The notes below the pieces were generated by a model. That model was not told the DNA's origin. It was given only the letters and a program-made list of their open reading frames with translations, and did no database searches. Source: UBA1952 sp965246855 (lineage in GTDB: Bacteria; Bacteroidota; Bacteroidia; Chitinophagales; Chitinophagaceae). From it: DNA of 64,000 nucleotides. The stretch's first letter is position 1. The number at the start of each line of letters is the position of its first letter. The stretch lies in contig CBDFFP010000003.1 in assembly GCA_965246855.1 (NCBI GenBank), positions 496,001 through 560,000 of the forward strand, written 5' to 3'. The translations under genes and the position numbers were made by a program. Shown here piece after piece: positions 1 through 8,045 of the stretch.

Positions 1-776
1 GTCTTCTTCACGCTTTCCACAATCGTTTGCCAGTCGAGCGGGCGAATCGTGCGCAGGTCAATCACCTCGGCGCTGATGGCCTCTTTCTGCAATTCTTCTG
101 CGGTTGCCAGTGCCACCTTCATCATTTTGTTGAACGAAACAATCGTTACGTCCGCCCCTTCGCGCACCACTTTGGCCTTGCCAATCGGAATGAGATATTC
201 TTCTTCCGGCACTTCGCCCGTCTCGCCGTACATCACCTCGCTTTCCATAAACACCACCGGATTTTCGTCGCGGATGGCACTTTTCAAAAGTCCTTTCGCG
301 TCATAGGGATTGGAAACGGAAATCACTTTCAGGCCCGGAATATTGGCGTACCAGTTTTCAAAAGCCTGCGAGTGCTGCGCGCCCAGTTGGCCGGCAGAGC
401 CGTTTGGCCCGCGAAACACAATCGGGCAGCCGAAGTGACCGCCGCTCATGGAGCGCATCTTGGCTGCGTGGTTCAAAATCTGGTCAAGCGCCAAAACGGC
501 GAAATTCCACGTCATAAACTCCACCACAGGCCGCGTGCCGTTGCTCGCCGCGCCCACCGCAATAGCCGTAAAACCGAGTTCGGCAATCGGCGTATCAATA
601 ATGCGCTTCGGGCCGAATTCGTCCAGCATTCCCTGACTCACTTTGTACGCGCCGTTGTATTGCGCCACTTCTTCGCCCATCAGAAACACGCTTTCGTCGC
701 GGCGCATTTCTTCCTGAAGTGCTTCACGCAAAGCCTGACGAAACGGAATAGAACGGAGAGCAGTATCAGCAGCCAT
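1..776 (-). CDS. pdhB: Pyruvate dehydrogenase E1 component, beta subunit (partial, 3' end cut by window)
   Basis: E1-beta forms the thiamine-diphosphate heterotetramer with E1-alpha that decarboxylates pyruvate for acetyl-CoA synthesis in the cytoplasm. The reverse strand from the ATG at 776 reads MAADTALRSIPFRQALREAL and continues through the family's typical stretches: FLMGEEVAQYNGAYK, the DTPIAELGF segment, the GPNGSAGQLGAQHSQ segment and NPYDAKGLLKSAIRDENPV. About 258 codons are present. The C-terminal transketolase domain continues beyond base 1. No start is visible further upstream, and the 479-bp gap on its 5' side holds a 21-bp repeat array. The alpha subunit gene is not in the window. 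Confidence 0.93.
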   Translation of the reverse strand, partial: MAADTALRSIPFRQALREALQEEMRRDESVFLMGEEVAQYNGAYKVSQGMLDEFGPKRIIDTPIAELGFTAIAVGAASNGTRPVVEFMTWNFAVLALDQILNHAAKMRSMSGGHFGCPIVFRGPNGSAGQLGAQHSQAFENWYANIPGLKVISVSNPYDAKGLLKSAIRDENPVVFMESEVMYGETGEVPEEEYLIPIGKAKVVREGADVTIVSFNKMMKVALATAEELQKEAISAEVIDLRTIRPLDWQTIVESVKK

Positions 777-1021
777 TTTTGGGAAGAGGATTTTGAGGGG
801 GCGAAGTTAGGGCCTTGGTATCGGCGGGAAAAGCAAAGTGCCGGGGAAAATTGCAGCCTCCCTAAAAAGTGGCTCTCCATACATCCGTATCCCGGAAATG
901 GGGAAGTTCTCGGAGTCGCGCAGCGTCTGAATGCCATAGTAGGCATCGGCGGGAACTTGGCGCTAAAAAGGATGTTTTTGGTGTGGGAAGAGAAACCTTT
1001 TGAAGACTCATTACTCTTTGT

Positions 1022-1231
1022 GGGCACTTGCCCCAAAGTCTTGGGAATGTTCCCACGCTTTCAGGGAAAGTGCCCGCAAATTTTGGGAATGTTCCCAAGA
1101 ATTTTGGGGGATTTCCCATAGCTTTCGGGAATATCCCCATATTTTTCGGGAATTTCCCCATAATACTCGGGCATATTCCCAAGAGTTTGGGGCAACTTCC
1201 CCAAGGTCTTGGGAATATGCCCAAAAGAGTG
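1022..1231. repeat. 21-bp tandem array I: ten units with invariant GGG-N6-CCC dyad
   Basis: GGG starts at 1022, 1043, 1064, 1085, 1106, 1127, 1148, 1169, 1190 and 1211, exactly 21 bp apart. In all ten units CCC follows after six bases. The six inner bases and the nine-base spacer vary, though the spacer tends to be A-rich then T-rich. Many units extend to a longer palindrome such as GGGAATGTTCCC. The array sits in the 479-bp gap between the pdhB start (776) and the MFS gene stop (1256). I see nothing recognisable in 777-1021. Frames on both strands are open through the array because 21 is a multiple of three. The resulting heptapeptide translations are taken to be by-products. Confidence 0.93.
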
Positions 1232-1255
1232 AAATGAGGAGATAGAAAGCATCTC

Positions 1256-2539
1256 CTAGCCTTCGCTTTCTGCTTCCTTCGCAATATCAAATTCTCTAAG
1301 TCTCGGCGCGGCCACGCCCACAATCCCTACCACCACCAGCGTCAAAACCCCGCCCAGCACCACCGCCGGAACAGTTCCGAAGGCCTTCGCCGTCAGGCCG
1401 CTTTCCAGACTGCCGATTTCGTTGGAGGAAGAAACAAACATGGTGTTTACCGCTGCCACGCGGCCCCGCATGTTTTGCGGCGTTTTGAGTTGGAGAATCA
1501 GTCCGCGCAACACCACACTGATGCCGTCGCACATACCCAGCACCACCAACGCCGCCAGCGACAGCCAGTAGTTTCTGGACAGCCCGAAGACGATGGTGCA
1601 AAGCCCGAAGCCCGCTACGGCAGCCAGGAGCTTCCAACCCGGATGTTTCTTCAACGGCTTCCACGTAAGCATTAAAAGCGTTGCTACCGTGCCAATGCTT
1701 GCCGCCGCCTTCAGCCAGCCATAGCCTTCAGGGCCAACGTGGAGAATCTCATTCGCATACACCGGCAACAGCGCCGTAGCCCCGCCGAAAAGCACCGCAA
1801 AAAGGTCAAGGGAAAGCGCGGAAAGGAGTAGCTGATTTCGGAAAACAAAGCGCAGTCCTTCGCCCACGCTGCGCATAATAGGCTCTCCTTTCTCGGGCGC
1901 ATGAATGGCCTGCGGCGGAATAGGAGCCAGCACCAGCGCGGAAATCAAAAGCAGAAAGGTGATGAGGAGAAAGCTCACCTCATAACCCAGCGGGGCCAGC
2001 AACAATCCACCCGCCAGCGGCCCCAACACAGAGCCCGCCTGCCAGGCCATACTGCTCCACGTAGTCGCATTGGAAAGGAGCGTGCGCGGAACCAGCAATC
2101 CTACCAGCGAAAACGCCGACGGACTCCAGAAAGCCCGCGCCAGTCCGCCCAGAAAAATAGCCGCATAAAGCAGCGCCAGTATGCCGTTTGTTCCAAGCCC
2201 GCTTTGGATGGAAGGGAAAGCTGCCACCACGAAAAAGACCGACAAGATGGTGTAGAGCAGGATGCAGGCCATCACCAGTCCGCGCTTTTCGCGCCGTTCC
2301 ACCATTGGGCCGGAAAGCAGCGAACCGCCAACTGCGGGAATCACTTCGGCAAGACCCATAAGGCCCAGAAAAAGTTCCGGGCCTTGCGGGCTGTGGCGCG
2401 TGAGCTCATAAATGAGGTAAGCCGCTACCGCCGTTTGCCAGTTAAGGGAGAAGATGAGCAGGAAACGCGCAGAAAGGTAGCGGCGGTAAAGAGGGAGCGT
2501 GAGTGCTTCGTTCCGGGCCAGAAATCTTTCCTTCATCAT
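1256..2539 (-). CDS. MFS transporter, EntS/MFS_3-type exporter
   Basis: A 427-residue inner-membrane protein with about 12 hydrophobic segments and the usual MFS length. It resembles the MFS_3/EntS drug-siderophore exporter group: an N-terminal LYRRYLSARF region, a GPMVERREKRG loop between helices 2 and 3, and a second half opening with MRSVGEGLRFVFRNQLL. A late NMRGRVAAVNTMF loop is typical of the group. The ligand cannot be told from sequence. The start is MMKERF; either Met (2539 or 2536) is possible. The gene diverges from the ABC permease, with 52 bp between the start codons. Confidence 0.85.
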   Translation of the reverse strand: MMKERFLARNEALTLPLYRRYLSARFLLIFSLNWQTAVAAYLIYELTRHSPQGPELFLGLMGLAEVIPAVGGSLLSGPMVERREKRGLVMACILLYTILSVFFVVAAFPSIQSGLGTNGILALLYAAIFLGGLARAFWSPSAFSLVGLLVPRTLLSNATTWSSMAWQAGSVLGPLAGGLLLAPLGYEVSFLLITFLLLISALVLAPIPPQAIHAPEKGEPIMRSVGEGLRFVFRNQLLLSALSLDLFAVLFGGATALLPVYANEILHVGPEGYGWLKAAASIGTVATLLMLTWKPLKKHPGWKLLAAVAGFGLCTIVFGLSRNYWLSLAALVVLGMCDGISVVLRGLILQLKTPQNMRGRVAAVNTMFVSSSNEIGSLESGLTAKAFGTVPAVVLGGVLTLVVVGIVGVAAPRLREFDIAKEAESEG

Positions 2540-2571
2540 AGCGGCTGCAAGCTACGCCCGCGCCGCACCTT

Positions 2572-2579
2572 TACCTTTG
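2572..2579 (+). promoter_or_regulatory. Bacteroidota -7 promoter element (TACCTTTG) for the ABC permease
   Basis: TACCTTTG matches the TAnnTTTG -7 consensus and ends 12 bp before the ATG at 2592, implying a very short leader. No convincing -33 TTTG is seen at the expected spacing. Confidence 0.55.
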
Positions 2580-2591
2580 GGCCTCTTCCTT

Positions 2592-3842
2592 ATGCCCGCC
2601 TTCGCCCGCATTTTCTCCAACAGCATCGGTCAGGCTTTCTCAGAGCTTCGGGCTAATAAGCTGCGCTCAGCGCTGTCACTACTGGGCATTACCATTGGCA
2701 TTTTCTGCATCGTGGCGGTGCTGACGGTGTTGGAATCCATGCAGAACAACATCCGCAAGGAAGTGGCTTCGCTCGGCTCCGACGTTTTGTATGTGGGCCG
2801 CTGGCCGTGGACCGACGACAACGGCGTGTATAAGTGGTGGGAGTTTATGAACCGCCCTTCCATGACGCTGGCGGAGTTCCGGGCGGTGAAGGAAGGAACG
2901 TCTTCTGTGGCTGCCGTGGCGTTGGTTTTTGGTAGCAGCATTTCCAGTCTTCACCGCGGGGCGGAACAAGTGGAAGGCGGCGCGGCTTATGGGGTAACGT
3001 CGGGCTTCGACCAGTTGCAAAGCATTGAAGTGGCACAGGGCCGCTACCTGACGGCAAGCGAGATAGACGGCGGCGTGTCGGCAATGGTGATTGGCCGAAA
3101 AATCTATGAAGCGCTTTTTCCTGGAAATACTGCCGCGATAGACGAGGTGCTGCCTTTTAACGGCAAACGCTACCACATTGTAGGCGTCCTGAAAAAAGAA
3201 GGACAGAACGCGGCGGGCTTTGACTTTGACAACGCCGTTATCTATCCCTATCTCTCCACCACATTGGACGTTCGCTCGCTGAACTACGACCCGCTCCTCA
3301 TCATCAAAGCGCGGGAAGGAGCTTCGGTTTCGGACATGGAAATAGAAGTGAGCGGCGCATTGAGAAGAGCCAGAAAAGTGCCGCCCGGACAGCCCGATAA
3401 TTTCTCCATCAATCAGTTAAAGCAGATTTCCGAAAAGCTCAACAGCCTGTTTGGCGTCATCAACGGTGTGGGCTGGCTTATCGGCGGCTTCTCCTTAATT
3501 GTGGGCTTGTTTGGCATTGCCAACATCATGTTTGTAACGGTGAAAGAGCGCACACGCTTTATTGGTTTGAAGAAAGCCGTAGGCGCGCAAAGCATAGAAA
3601 TCCTCACGGAATTTCTGACCGAAGCGGTCGTGCTTTGTTTGCTCGGCGGCATCGCGGGATTGATGCTCGTTTGGGTGCTGGCACTGGTAATGACCAAGGT
3701 GGCGGACTTCCCGGTGGCGCTTTCTCTCAAGAATATTTTCATTGGTTTTGGTGTCTCCACGCTCGTAGGTTTGCTCGCCGGTTTTGTGCCCGCCCGCCGC
3801 GCCGCGCGGATGAATCCGGTAGTGGCGATACGGTCAAACTGA
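2592..3842 (+). CDS. ABC transporter permease, MacB/FtsX-type
   Basis: A 416-residue permease of the MacB type. An N-terminal helix (ELRANKLRSALSLLGITIG) is followed by a periplasmic MacB_PCD-like domain of about 230 residues. Three C-terminal helices form the FtsX domain, with VKERTRFIGLKKAVGA as the typical cytoplasmic coupling motif and FVPARRAARMNPVVAIR at the C-terminus. This family drives mechanotransmission rather than classical transport, and exports lipoproteins, peptides or drugs with a separate ATPase that is not adjacent here. An in-frame start at 2499 was rejected because it would place the TACCTTTG promoter inside the gene and precede the normal family start MPAFARIFSNSIGQA. Confidence 0.88.
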   Translation: MPAFARIFSNSIGQAFSELRANKLRSALSLLGITIGIFCIVAVLTVLESMQNNIRKEVASLGSDVLYVGRWPWTDDNGVYKWWEFMNRPSMTLAEFRAVKEGTSSVAAVALVFGSSISSLHRGAEQVEGGAAYGVTSGFDQLQSIEVAQGRYLTASEIDGGVSAMVIGRKIYEALFPGNTAAIDEVLPFNGKRYHIVGVLKKEGQNAAGFDFDNAVIYPYLSTTLDVRSLNYDPLLIIKAREGASVSDMEIEVSGALRRARKVPPGQPDNFSINQLKQISEKLNSLFGVINGVGWLIGGFSLIVGLFGIANIMFVTVKERTRFIGLKKAVGAQSIEILTEFLTEAVVLCLLGGIAGLMLVWVLALVMTKVADFPVALSLKNIFIGFGVSTLVGLLAGFVPARRAARMNPVVAIRSN

Positions 3843-3870
3843 TGATGTTTTATGTTTCATAGGGCACATT

Positions 3871-3952
3871 ATCCAACGCCATCCAACGCCGCAGGCATCC
3901 AACGCTCCAACGGCTTTAGCCATTCCAACGCGAAGCATCCAACATTCCAACC
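3871..3952. repeat. Short irregular CCAAC repeats before the phosphoribosyltransferase gene
   Basis: Seven CCAAC copies, mostly within ATCCAACG or ATTCCAAC, start at 3873, 3883, 3899, 3907, 3925, 3939 and 3947. Spacing is irregular (8-18 bp), so this is unlike the 21-bp arrays. It fills the gap between the permease stop and the next ATG. Confidence 0.6.
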
Positions 3953-3955
3953 TCT

Positions 3956-4450
3956 ATGCGCCATCTTTTGCTCAACGCCGAAACCATTAGCCGCAAGCTT
4001 TCGCGGATGGCCTATGAAATCTGGGAGCGTTACAGCGGGGAGGAGGAAATTATTTTTCTGGCCATTGAGCAGAGCGGCAGGGGCGTAGCGGCGGCATTGG
4101 CGGAAAAGCTCCAAAAAGTATCACCGTTACGGGTAAATATTTTGCCTTTGGCAGTAGATAAAAAAGCGCCGCTTTCGCCTATTCATTTGCCCGCCGGAAC
4201 AGACCTGAACGGCAAATCGGTTTTACTGATAGATGATGTAACCAACTCCGGCAAAACGCTTTTTTATGCGCTGCGCCCACTGATGGATTTTGAAATGAAA
4301 TCGGTGGCAATTGCCGTTCTGGTGGACCGCCGCCACAAGTCGTTTCCGATGACGCCCGACGTGGTGGGCCACACCGTCGCTACCACTTTGGAAGAACATA
4401 TTGAGGTGGAAACCGTGGACGGCGTGCCGGTGGCGGCGTATCTGCGGTAA
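3956..4450 (+). CDS. Phosphoribosyltransferase, PyrR-like
   Basis: A 164-residue type I phosphoribosyltransferase. The PRPP-binding loop is clear at about residues 80-95 (VLLIDDVTNSGKT, with the paired Asp). FLAIEQSGRGVA fits the family's first loop, and VLVDRRHKSFPM resembles the PyrR C-terminal region that in Gram-positives serves uracil phosphoribosyltransferase and RNA-binding attenuation roles. PyrR is the closest group I recognise, but a generic PRTase acting on another base is possible. The ATG at 3956 directly follows a CCAAC-repeat leader. The next gene is co-directional, 97 bp downstream. Confidence 0.75.
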   Translation: MRHLLLNAETISRKLSRMAYEIWERYSGEEEIIFLAIEQSGRGVAAALAEKLQKVSPLRVNILPLAVDKKAPLSPIHLPAGTDLNGKSVLLIDDVTNSGKTLFYALRPLMDFEMKSVAIAVLVDRRHKSFPMTPDVVGHTVATTLEEHIEVETVDGVPVAAYLR

Positions 4451-4547
4451 AGACGATAGACCAGAAGCCAAAAACCAAAGGCCAAAATTCAGAACCCAAA
4501 ACCTCCAACCTTTACTCCTCACTCTTGGCTCCTCACTCCTCACTCCT

Positions 4548-5510
4548 ATGAATACAACACTTGTTATCCACGGCGGCGCCGGAAATATTCACCCTGGAAT
4601 GCTTTCTTCTGAATCAGAAACCGCTTATCGCGAAGGCTTGCGCGAGGCGCTGGAAGCCGGTTATGCGCTGCTTCGGAACGGCGGAAACAGTGTGGATGCG
4701 GTATGCGAAGCCGTGCGTGTGATGGAGAACAACCTCATCTTTAATGCCGGGCGCGGCTCGGTTTTCACCAAGAAAGGACTGCATGAAATGGATGCCTGTA
4801 TCATGCGGGGCGCAGACCGGGAAGCGGGCGCGATAGCCGGTGTGCGGAACATTAAAAATCCGGTAGTGCTGGCGCTCGAAGTATTGCTTCATTCCGACCA
4901 CGTGCTGCTCAGCACCAAAGGCGCTTCCGAGTTTGCCATGACGCGTCATGTAGAGATGGCTCCCGACGACTACTTTTTCAATAAAGAACGCTACGACCAA
5001 TGGGTAGAAATCCGGGATTCTAATTACACCCAGCTTGACCATAAAGGCGACAACCTGAAAGGTGGAAAAACAGGACATACCCACATTGAGGGGAAGTTCG
5101 GCACTGTAGGCGCGGTAGCCTGCGACGCGCAGGGGCATATTGCGGCAGCCACTTCCACCGGCGGCATGACCAATAAACGCTTTGGCCGCATTGGAGATTC
5201 CCCCGTTCCGGGCGCGGGAACCTATGCGTATGATAAGACCTGCGCGATCTCCTGTACGGGGCATGGCGAGTATTTTCTGCGGGCAGTGGTGGCGTATGAT
5301 GTGAGCTGCCTGATGGAATATAAAGGATACTCGCTGCAACAAGCTTGTGATACGGTGATAGGGGAGAAGCTGCCCCAGATGGGTGGCGAAGGCGGATTGA
5401 TAGGCGTGGACGCAGCCGGAAACTGGGCCTTTTCGTTCAATTCGGCGGGAATGTTCCGGGGCGTGCGCTCGGCTGATGGCGCGGATGAGGTGGCGTTTTA
5501 CGGAAGATAG
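4548..5510 (+). CDS. Isoaspartyl peptidase / L-asparaginase (Ntn hydrolase)
   Basis: A 320-residue plant-type asparaginase, which hydrolyses isoaspartyl dipeptides and asparagine after autocleavage. The N-terminus VIHGGAGN carries the family's HGGAG motif, NAGRGSVFT and MDACIM are the typical alpha-subunit segments, and the predicted nucleophile is Thr196 in GKFGTVGAVACD, where the chain would be cut. ATSTGGMTNK and GTGEYF-like CTGHGEYFLR complete the beta subunit. No signal peptide is visible, so the protein is likely cytoplasmic. The leader 4451-4547 is a low-complexity CCAAA and CTCCTCACT tract, so the ATG at 4548, matching the family start, was chosen over an in-frame start at 4401. Confidence 0.9.
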   Translation: MNTTLVIHGGAGNIHPGMLSSESETAYREGLREALEAGYALLRNGGNSVDAVCEAVRVMENNLIFNAGRGSVFTKKGLHEMDACIMRGADREAGAIAGVRNIKNPVVLALEVLLHSDHVLLSTKGASEFAMTRHVEMAPDDYFFNKERYDQWVEIRDSNYTQLDHKGDNLKGGKTGHTHIEGKFGTVGAVACDAQGHIAAATSTGGMTNKRFGRIGDSPVPGAGTYAYDKTCAISCTGHGEYFLRAVVAYDVSCLMEYKGYSLQQACDTVIGEKLPQMGGEGGLIGVDAAGNWAFSFNSAGMFRGVRSADGADEVAFYGR

Positions 5511-5556
5511 GGGAATACCATTCTAACCAGAAAATATAGAGGACTATATTATTTTT

Positions 5557-5580
5557 ACTGTAATATTTATTATGTAAAAT
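5557..5580 (+). promoter_or_regulatory. Recurring AT-rich motif, copy A
   Basis: On the + strand this reads ACTGTAAT, TTTATTATGTAAAA in near continuity. Its reverse complement is repeated without mismatch over at least 24 bp at 54390-54413, and with one change at 15929-15951. It lies 96 bp before the first codon of the decayed gene at 5676 and 81 bp before that gene's TAACTTTG element. It could be an operator or an activator site; see findings. Confidence 0.6.
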
Positions 5581-5660
5581 TAAAAAGTCAGTGAAATTTT
5601 TTGGTTAAATAAAAAAGGGGCTAGATTCTCTAAAACAAAAATTGTTTTCAACTCGATACC

Positions 5661-5668
5661 TAACTTTG
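5661..5668 (+). promoter_or_regulatory. Bacteroidota -7 element (TAACTTTG) of the decayed gene
   Basis: TAACTTTG fits TAnnTTTG. A TTG at 5642-5644 sits 16 bp upstream as a possible -33 element. The first codon of the pseudogene follows at 5676, so the relic keeps an apparently intact promoter. Confidence 0.6.
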
Positions 5669-5675
5669 CAAGGCA

Positions 5676-6116
5676 TGCAACTGGAGAACACCAAAATCAT
5701 CCAAGGCAGTATGAATTGACACAGCTTAAAACCTTCATCGCACAGAGAGGTTTTGGCGAGCCTGCCATCCTGCTGGAAATTCTAGATCATTTCGCTTGCA
5801 AAGTGGAAGAACTTGAAGCACTCAGTAAGCAATACCGTCGGTATTTCTGGAAATCATTCGTGGACGTGTTCAAAAGCGCACGTACAGCAACACTGGTGCG
5901 AGCAGCACCAGTGTTGCTGTACGTGCGCTTTTGAAATTGGTAAGTCTCTATTTACTGTGTATTCTGCCAGTTGAGAAACTTTCGGTGCAGTTGTTGCTCA
6001 TCGTCACAGCCCTTGTTTCCGCTGTCCTGCAAGCGCATTATCCGACGCTGCAAAAAGCAGGAGAGAGGAGTATCAGGAACGGGTGGCTTATGCCTGATGC
6101 ACTTCGCCTGCTTTGA
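5676..6116 (+). pseudogene. Decayed small membrane-protein gene with several frameshifts
   Basis: The ATG at 5676 opens MQLENTKIIQGSMN and then stops at once. A frame change at about 5714 restores LTQLKTFIAQRGFG and LLEILDHFACKVEEL. This resembles the N-terminus of a Bacteroidota family with a conserved LLDHI/FAC-EE segment followed by C-terminal membrane helices. After about 55 residues the frame runs into a perfect 28-bp inverted repeat. Beyond it, hydrophobic remnants (SLYLLCILPVE, LLLIVTALVSAVL) appear, and a further frame change before EEYQERVAYA seems likely. Promoter and upstream motif remain. The family assignment is from memory of its pattern and is tentative. Confidence 0.6.
5872..5932. 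repeat. Perfect 28-bp hairpin with 5-base loop inside the pseudogene
   Basis: Bases 5872-5899 (starting AAAAGCGCACGTACAG) are exactly complementary to 5905-5932 (ending CTGTACGTGCGCTTTT), with loop GAGCA. The outer AAAA/TTTT gives the look of a bidirectional terminator. Its position inside a coding remnant suggests a fold-back insertion or a template-switch inversion instead. Confidence 0.95.
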
Positions 6117-6218
6117 TTTTTTGAAAATCACTCTAATTCTTAAATATTAGAAATTATATCCAGTTTTTCTTTTAATTACTTTACATAACCTAAATTATGG
6201 AACAAAAGGTTTTACCTT

Positions 6219-8045
6219 CTAATGATTCTGCAAATGTACCAATTTTCTATATACATTGTCCTCGCCGGGCAAGGCCATCAATTCACTATGAACGCCCGTC
6301 GCGGTAATCTTCCCGTCTTCTAAAACCACAATATTATCGGCATTCCGAATCGTGCTGAGCCGGTGCGCAATCACAAACGAAGTTCGGCCTTCCATCAGAT
6401 TCACCAGTGCTTCCTGAACCAGCTTTTCGCTTTCGGAATCCAGCGCGCTCGTCGCCTCGTCTAAGATAAGTATCGTCGGGTTCTTGAGCAATGCCCGCGC
6501 TATTGCAATCCGCTGCCGCTGTCCGCCGGAAAGTTTTACGCCGCGCTCGCCCACAATCGTTTCGTAGCCTTCCGGGAATCGCTGCACGAATTCATGCGCA
6601 TTGGCTTTGCGCGCCGCGTCTTCAATCTGCGCCGCCGTCGCATCGGGAAATCCATACGCAATGTTCTCCCGGATGCTGCCGCCAAACAACATCACGTCCT
6701 GCGGCACAAACGCCATCTGCGCCCGCAACTGCGACAACGGAATTTGGGAAGCAGGTTTCCCGTCAAAGAAAATTCCGCCGCTGTCGGGCGTGTAAAAGCG
6801 CAGCAACAACGCGGCGATTGTGCTTTTCCCGGCACCGCTTGCACCTACAATTCCAATCTGCTGTCCGGCTTTTGCTTCCAGACTTACACCGCGCAATACG
6901 GGCACATTTTTCCGCGACGGATAGCTGAAATGAACGTCCTCAAAAGTTACTTCACCGCGCAACTGAAACACCGTTTCCACCGAGTGCCTTTCCACATCCA
7001 CCGGCTCGGTTTCTTCTACCAAAAGCTCGCGGATACGTTGCGTTGCGCCTAGTGTTTTTTGGAGCTGACTATATAAATCCGCGAAGCCCGCCATGCTGCC
7101 CGCCACAAACGCGGTATAGACCACAAAGGCCGTGAGCGCGCCAAAACTTAGTGCGCCACTCGCCATCAACCGCGTGCTGTACCACACGCAAAGAACCACT
7201 GCACCAAACACGCTGAACAGCATGAACGACACAAAAAGTCCACGCGCTTTTCCGTTCTTAATCGCCAGCGAAACGGCAGACTGCAAGGCGGTTTCGTAAC
7301 GACGACTCTCGTACCATTCATTCGCAAACGCCTTCACCGTTGCAATACCGCTTAGGGTTTCCTGCACTACCGTTCCGCTTTCAGCGAGTTTGTCCTGCGC
7401 CTGCCGTGAGGTTTTGCGGATGAACTTTCCAAACACTAACGCTACAATCACAATTACCGGAACAACCAAAAGCATCAAACCCGTCAGCACCGGCGACAAA
7501 TACAAGAGCAATCCAAAACCAATTATCAGCGTCAGCACGCCGCGCAACAATTCCGCCAACATTCCGGTGAGGCTTTCCTGCACCTGCGTTACGTCGCCGG
7601 AAATGCGGCTAGAAAGCTCGCCTACCCTGCGCTTCGCAAAAAATTCTACCGGAACACATAGAAGTCGCTTATACACGTCATTTCGCAAATCGGCAACTGC
7701 CTGCTCCCCTACACTCGTGAAAAACGCAATCCGCGCAAACGAAAACAGCATCTGCAATGTCAGTACGCCCATCATCGTCCACGCAATGCCGGACGGCCCC
7801 AAATGGTGCAGGAAATCCGCCCCTTTCTTCCCGCCAAGTTGTGCGCTTTCTATCAGTTCCTTTAAGAGAAACGGAAAGGCCATTGTGGTGAGCGAACTGA
7901 GCAAAATCGCCAGCAGTGCCAGCCCAAACGTACCGCGATAAGGCCGCAAATACCGGAACAGCAGCAGCCCTTCCCGCAGGCTTTCGCGGGTAATTTTTGC
8001 CTTTGGCAAATCCTCAGCGTCCGTTCTTCTGCCGGGGCGCGCCAT
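6219..8045 (-). CDS. ABC transporter, fused permease and ATPase (lipid/drug exporter type)
   Basis: A 608-residue half-transporter: a six-helix type-I exporter domain (residues about 35-320) followed by an ATPase domain. Walker A is GIVGASGAGKST, the signature is LSGGQRQRIAIARALL and Walker B is ILILDEATSALDSESE; the H-loop FVIAHRLST is present. The substrate is likely a lipid or hydrophobic compound, as in MsbA-like and heterodimer-forming exporters, but this is inference. The start MARPGRRTDAED at 8045 was chosen. It overlaps the 3' end of the helicase gene by 32 bp, so the two genes are probably translated from one message. A start at 8177 would lie deep inside the helicase gene. Confidence 0.9.
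   Translation of the reverse strand: MARPGRRTDAEDLPKAKITRESLREGLLLFRYLRPYRGTFGLALLAILLSSLTTMAFPFLLKELIESAQLGGKKGADFLHHLGPSGIAWTMMGVLTLQMLFSFARIAFFTSVGEQAVADLRNDVYKRLLCVPVEFFAKRRVGELSSRISGDVTQVQESLTGMLAELLRGVLTLIIGFGLLLYLSPVLTGLMLLVVPVIVIVALVFGKFIRKTSRQAQDKLAESGTVVQETLSGIATVKAFANEWYESRRYETALQSAVSLAIKNGKARGLFVSFMLFSVFGAVVLCVWYSTRLMASGALSFGALTAFVVYTAFVAGSMAGFADLYSQLQKTLGATQRIRELLVEETEPVDVERHSVETVFQLRGEVTFEDVHFSYPSRKNVPVLRGVSLEAKAGQQIGIVGASGAGKSTIAALLLRFYTPDSGGIFFDGKPASQIPLSQLRAQMAFVPQDVMLFGGSIRENIAYGFPDATAAQIEDAARKANAHEFVQRFPEGYETIVGERGVKLSGGQRQRIAIARALLKNPTILILDEATSALDSESEKLVQEALVNLMEGRTSFVIAHRLSTIRNADNIVVLEDGKITATGVHSELMALPGEDNVYRKLVHLQNH

Noticed and set aside
1028..1252. Open frames on both strands with 7-residue repeats (LGNVPx-type) across array I
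   Set aside because: A 21-bp period keeps any stop-free frame open through the array, so these are expected by-products. No promoter, ribosome site or family match supports them.
2499..2591. N-terminal extension of the ABC permease
   Set aside because: It would contain the promoter element and antisense MFS sequence, and is not typical of the family.
5545..6200. Small transposable element bounded by inverted AT-rich motifs
   Set aside because: The right-hand copy is only loosely similar, no target duplication was seen, and the same motif stands singly at gyrA and phaB; kept as an option in the motif finding only.
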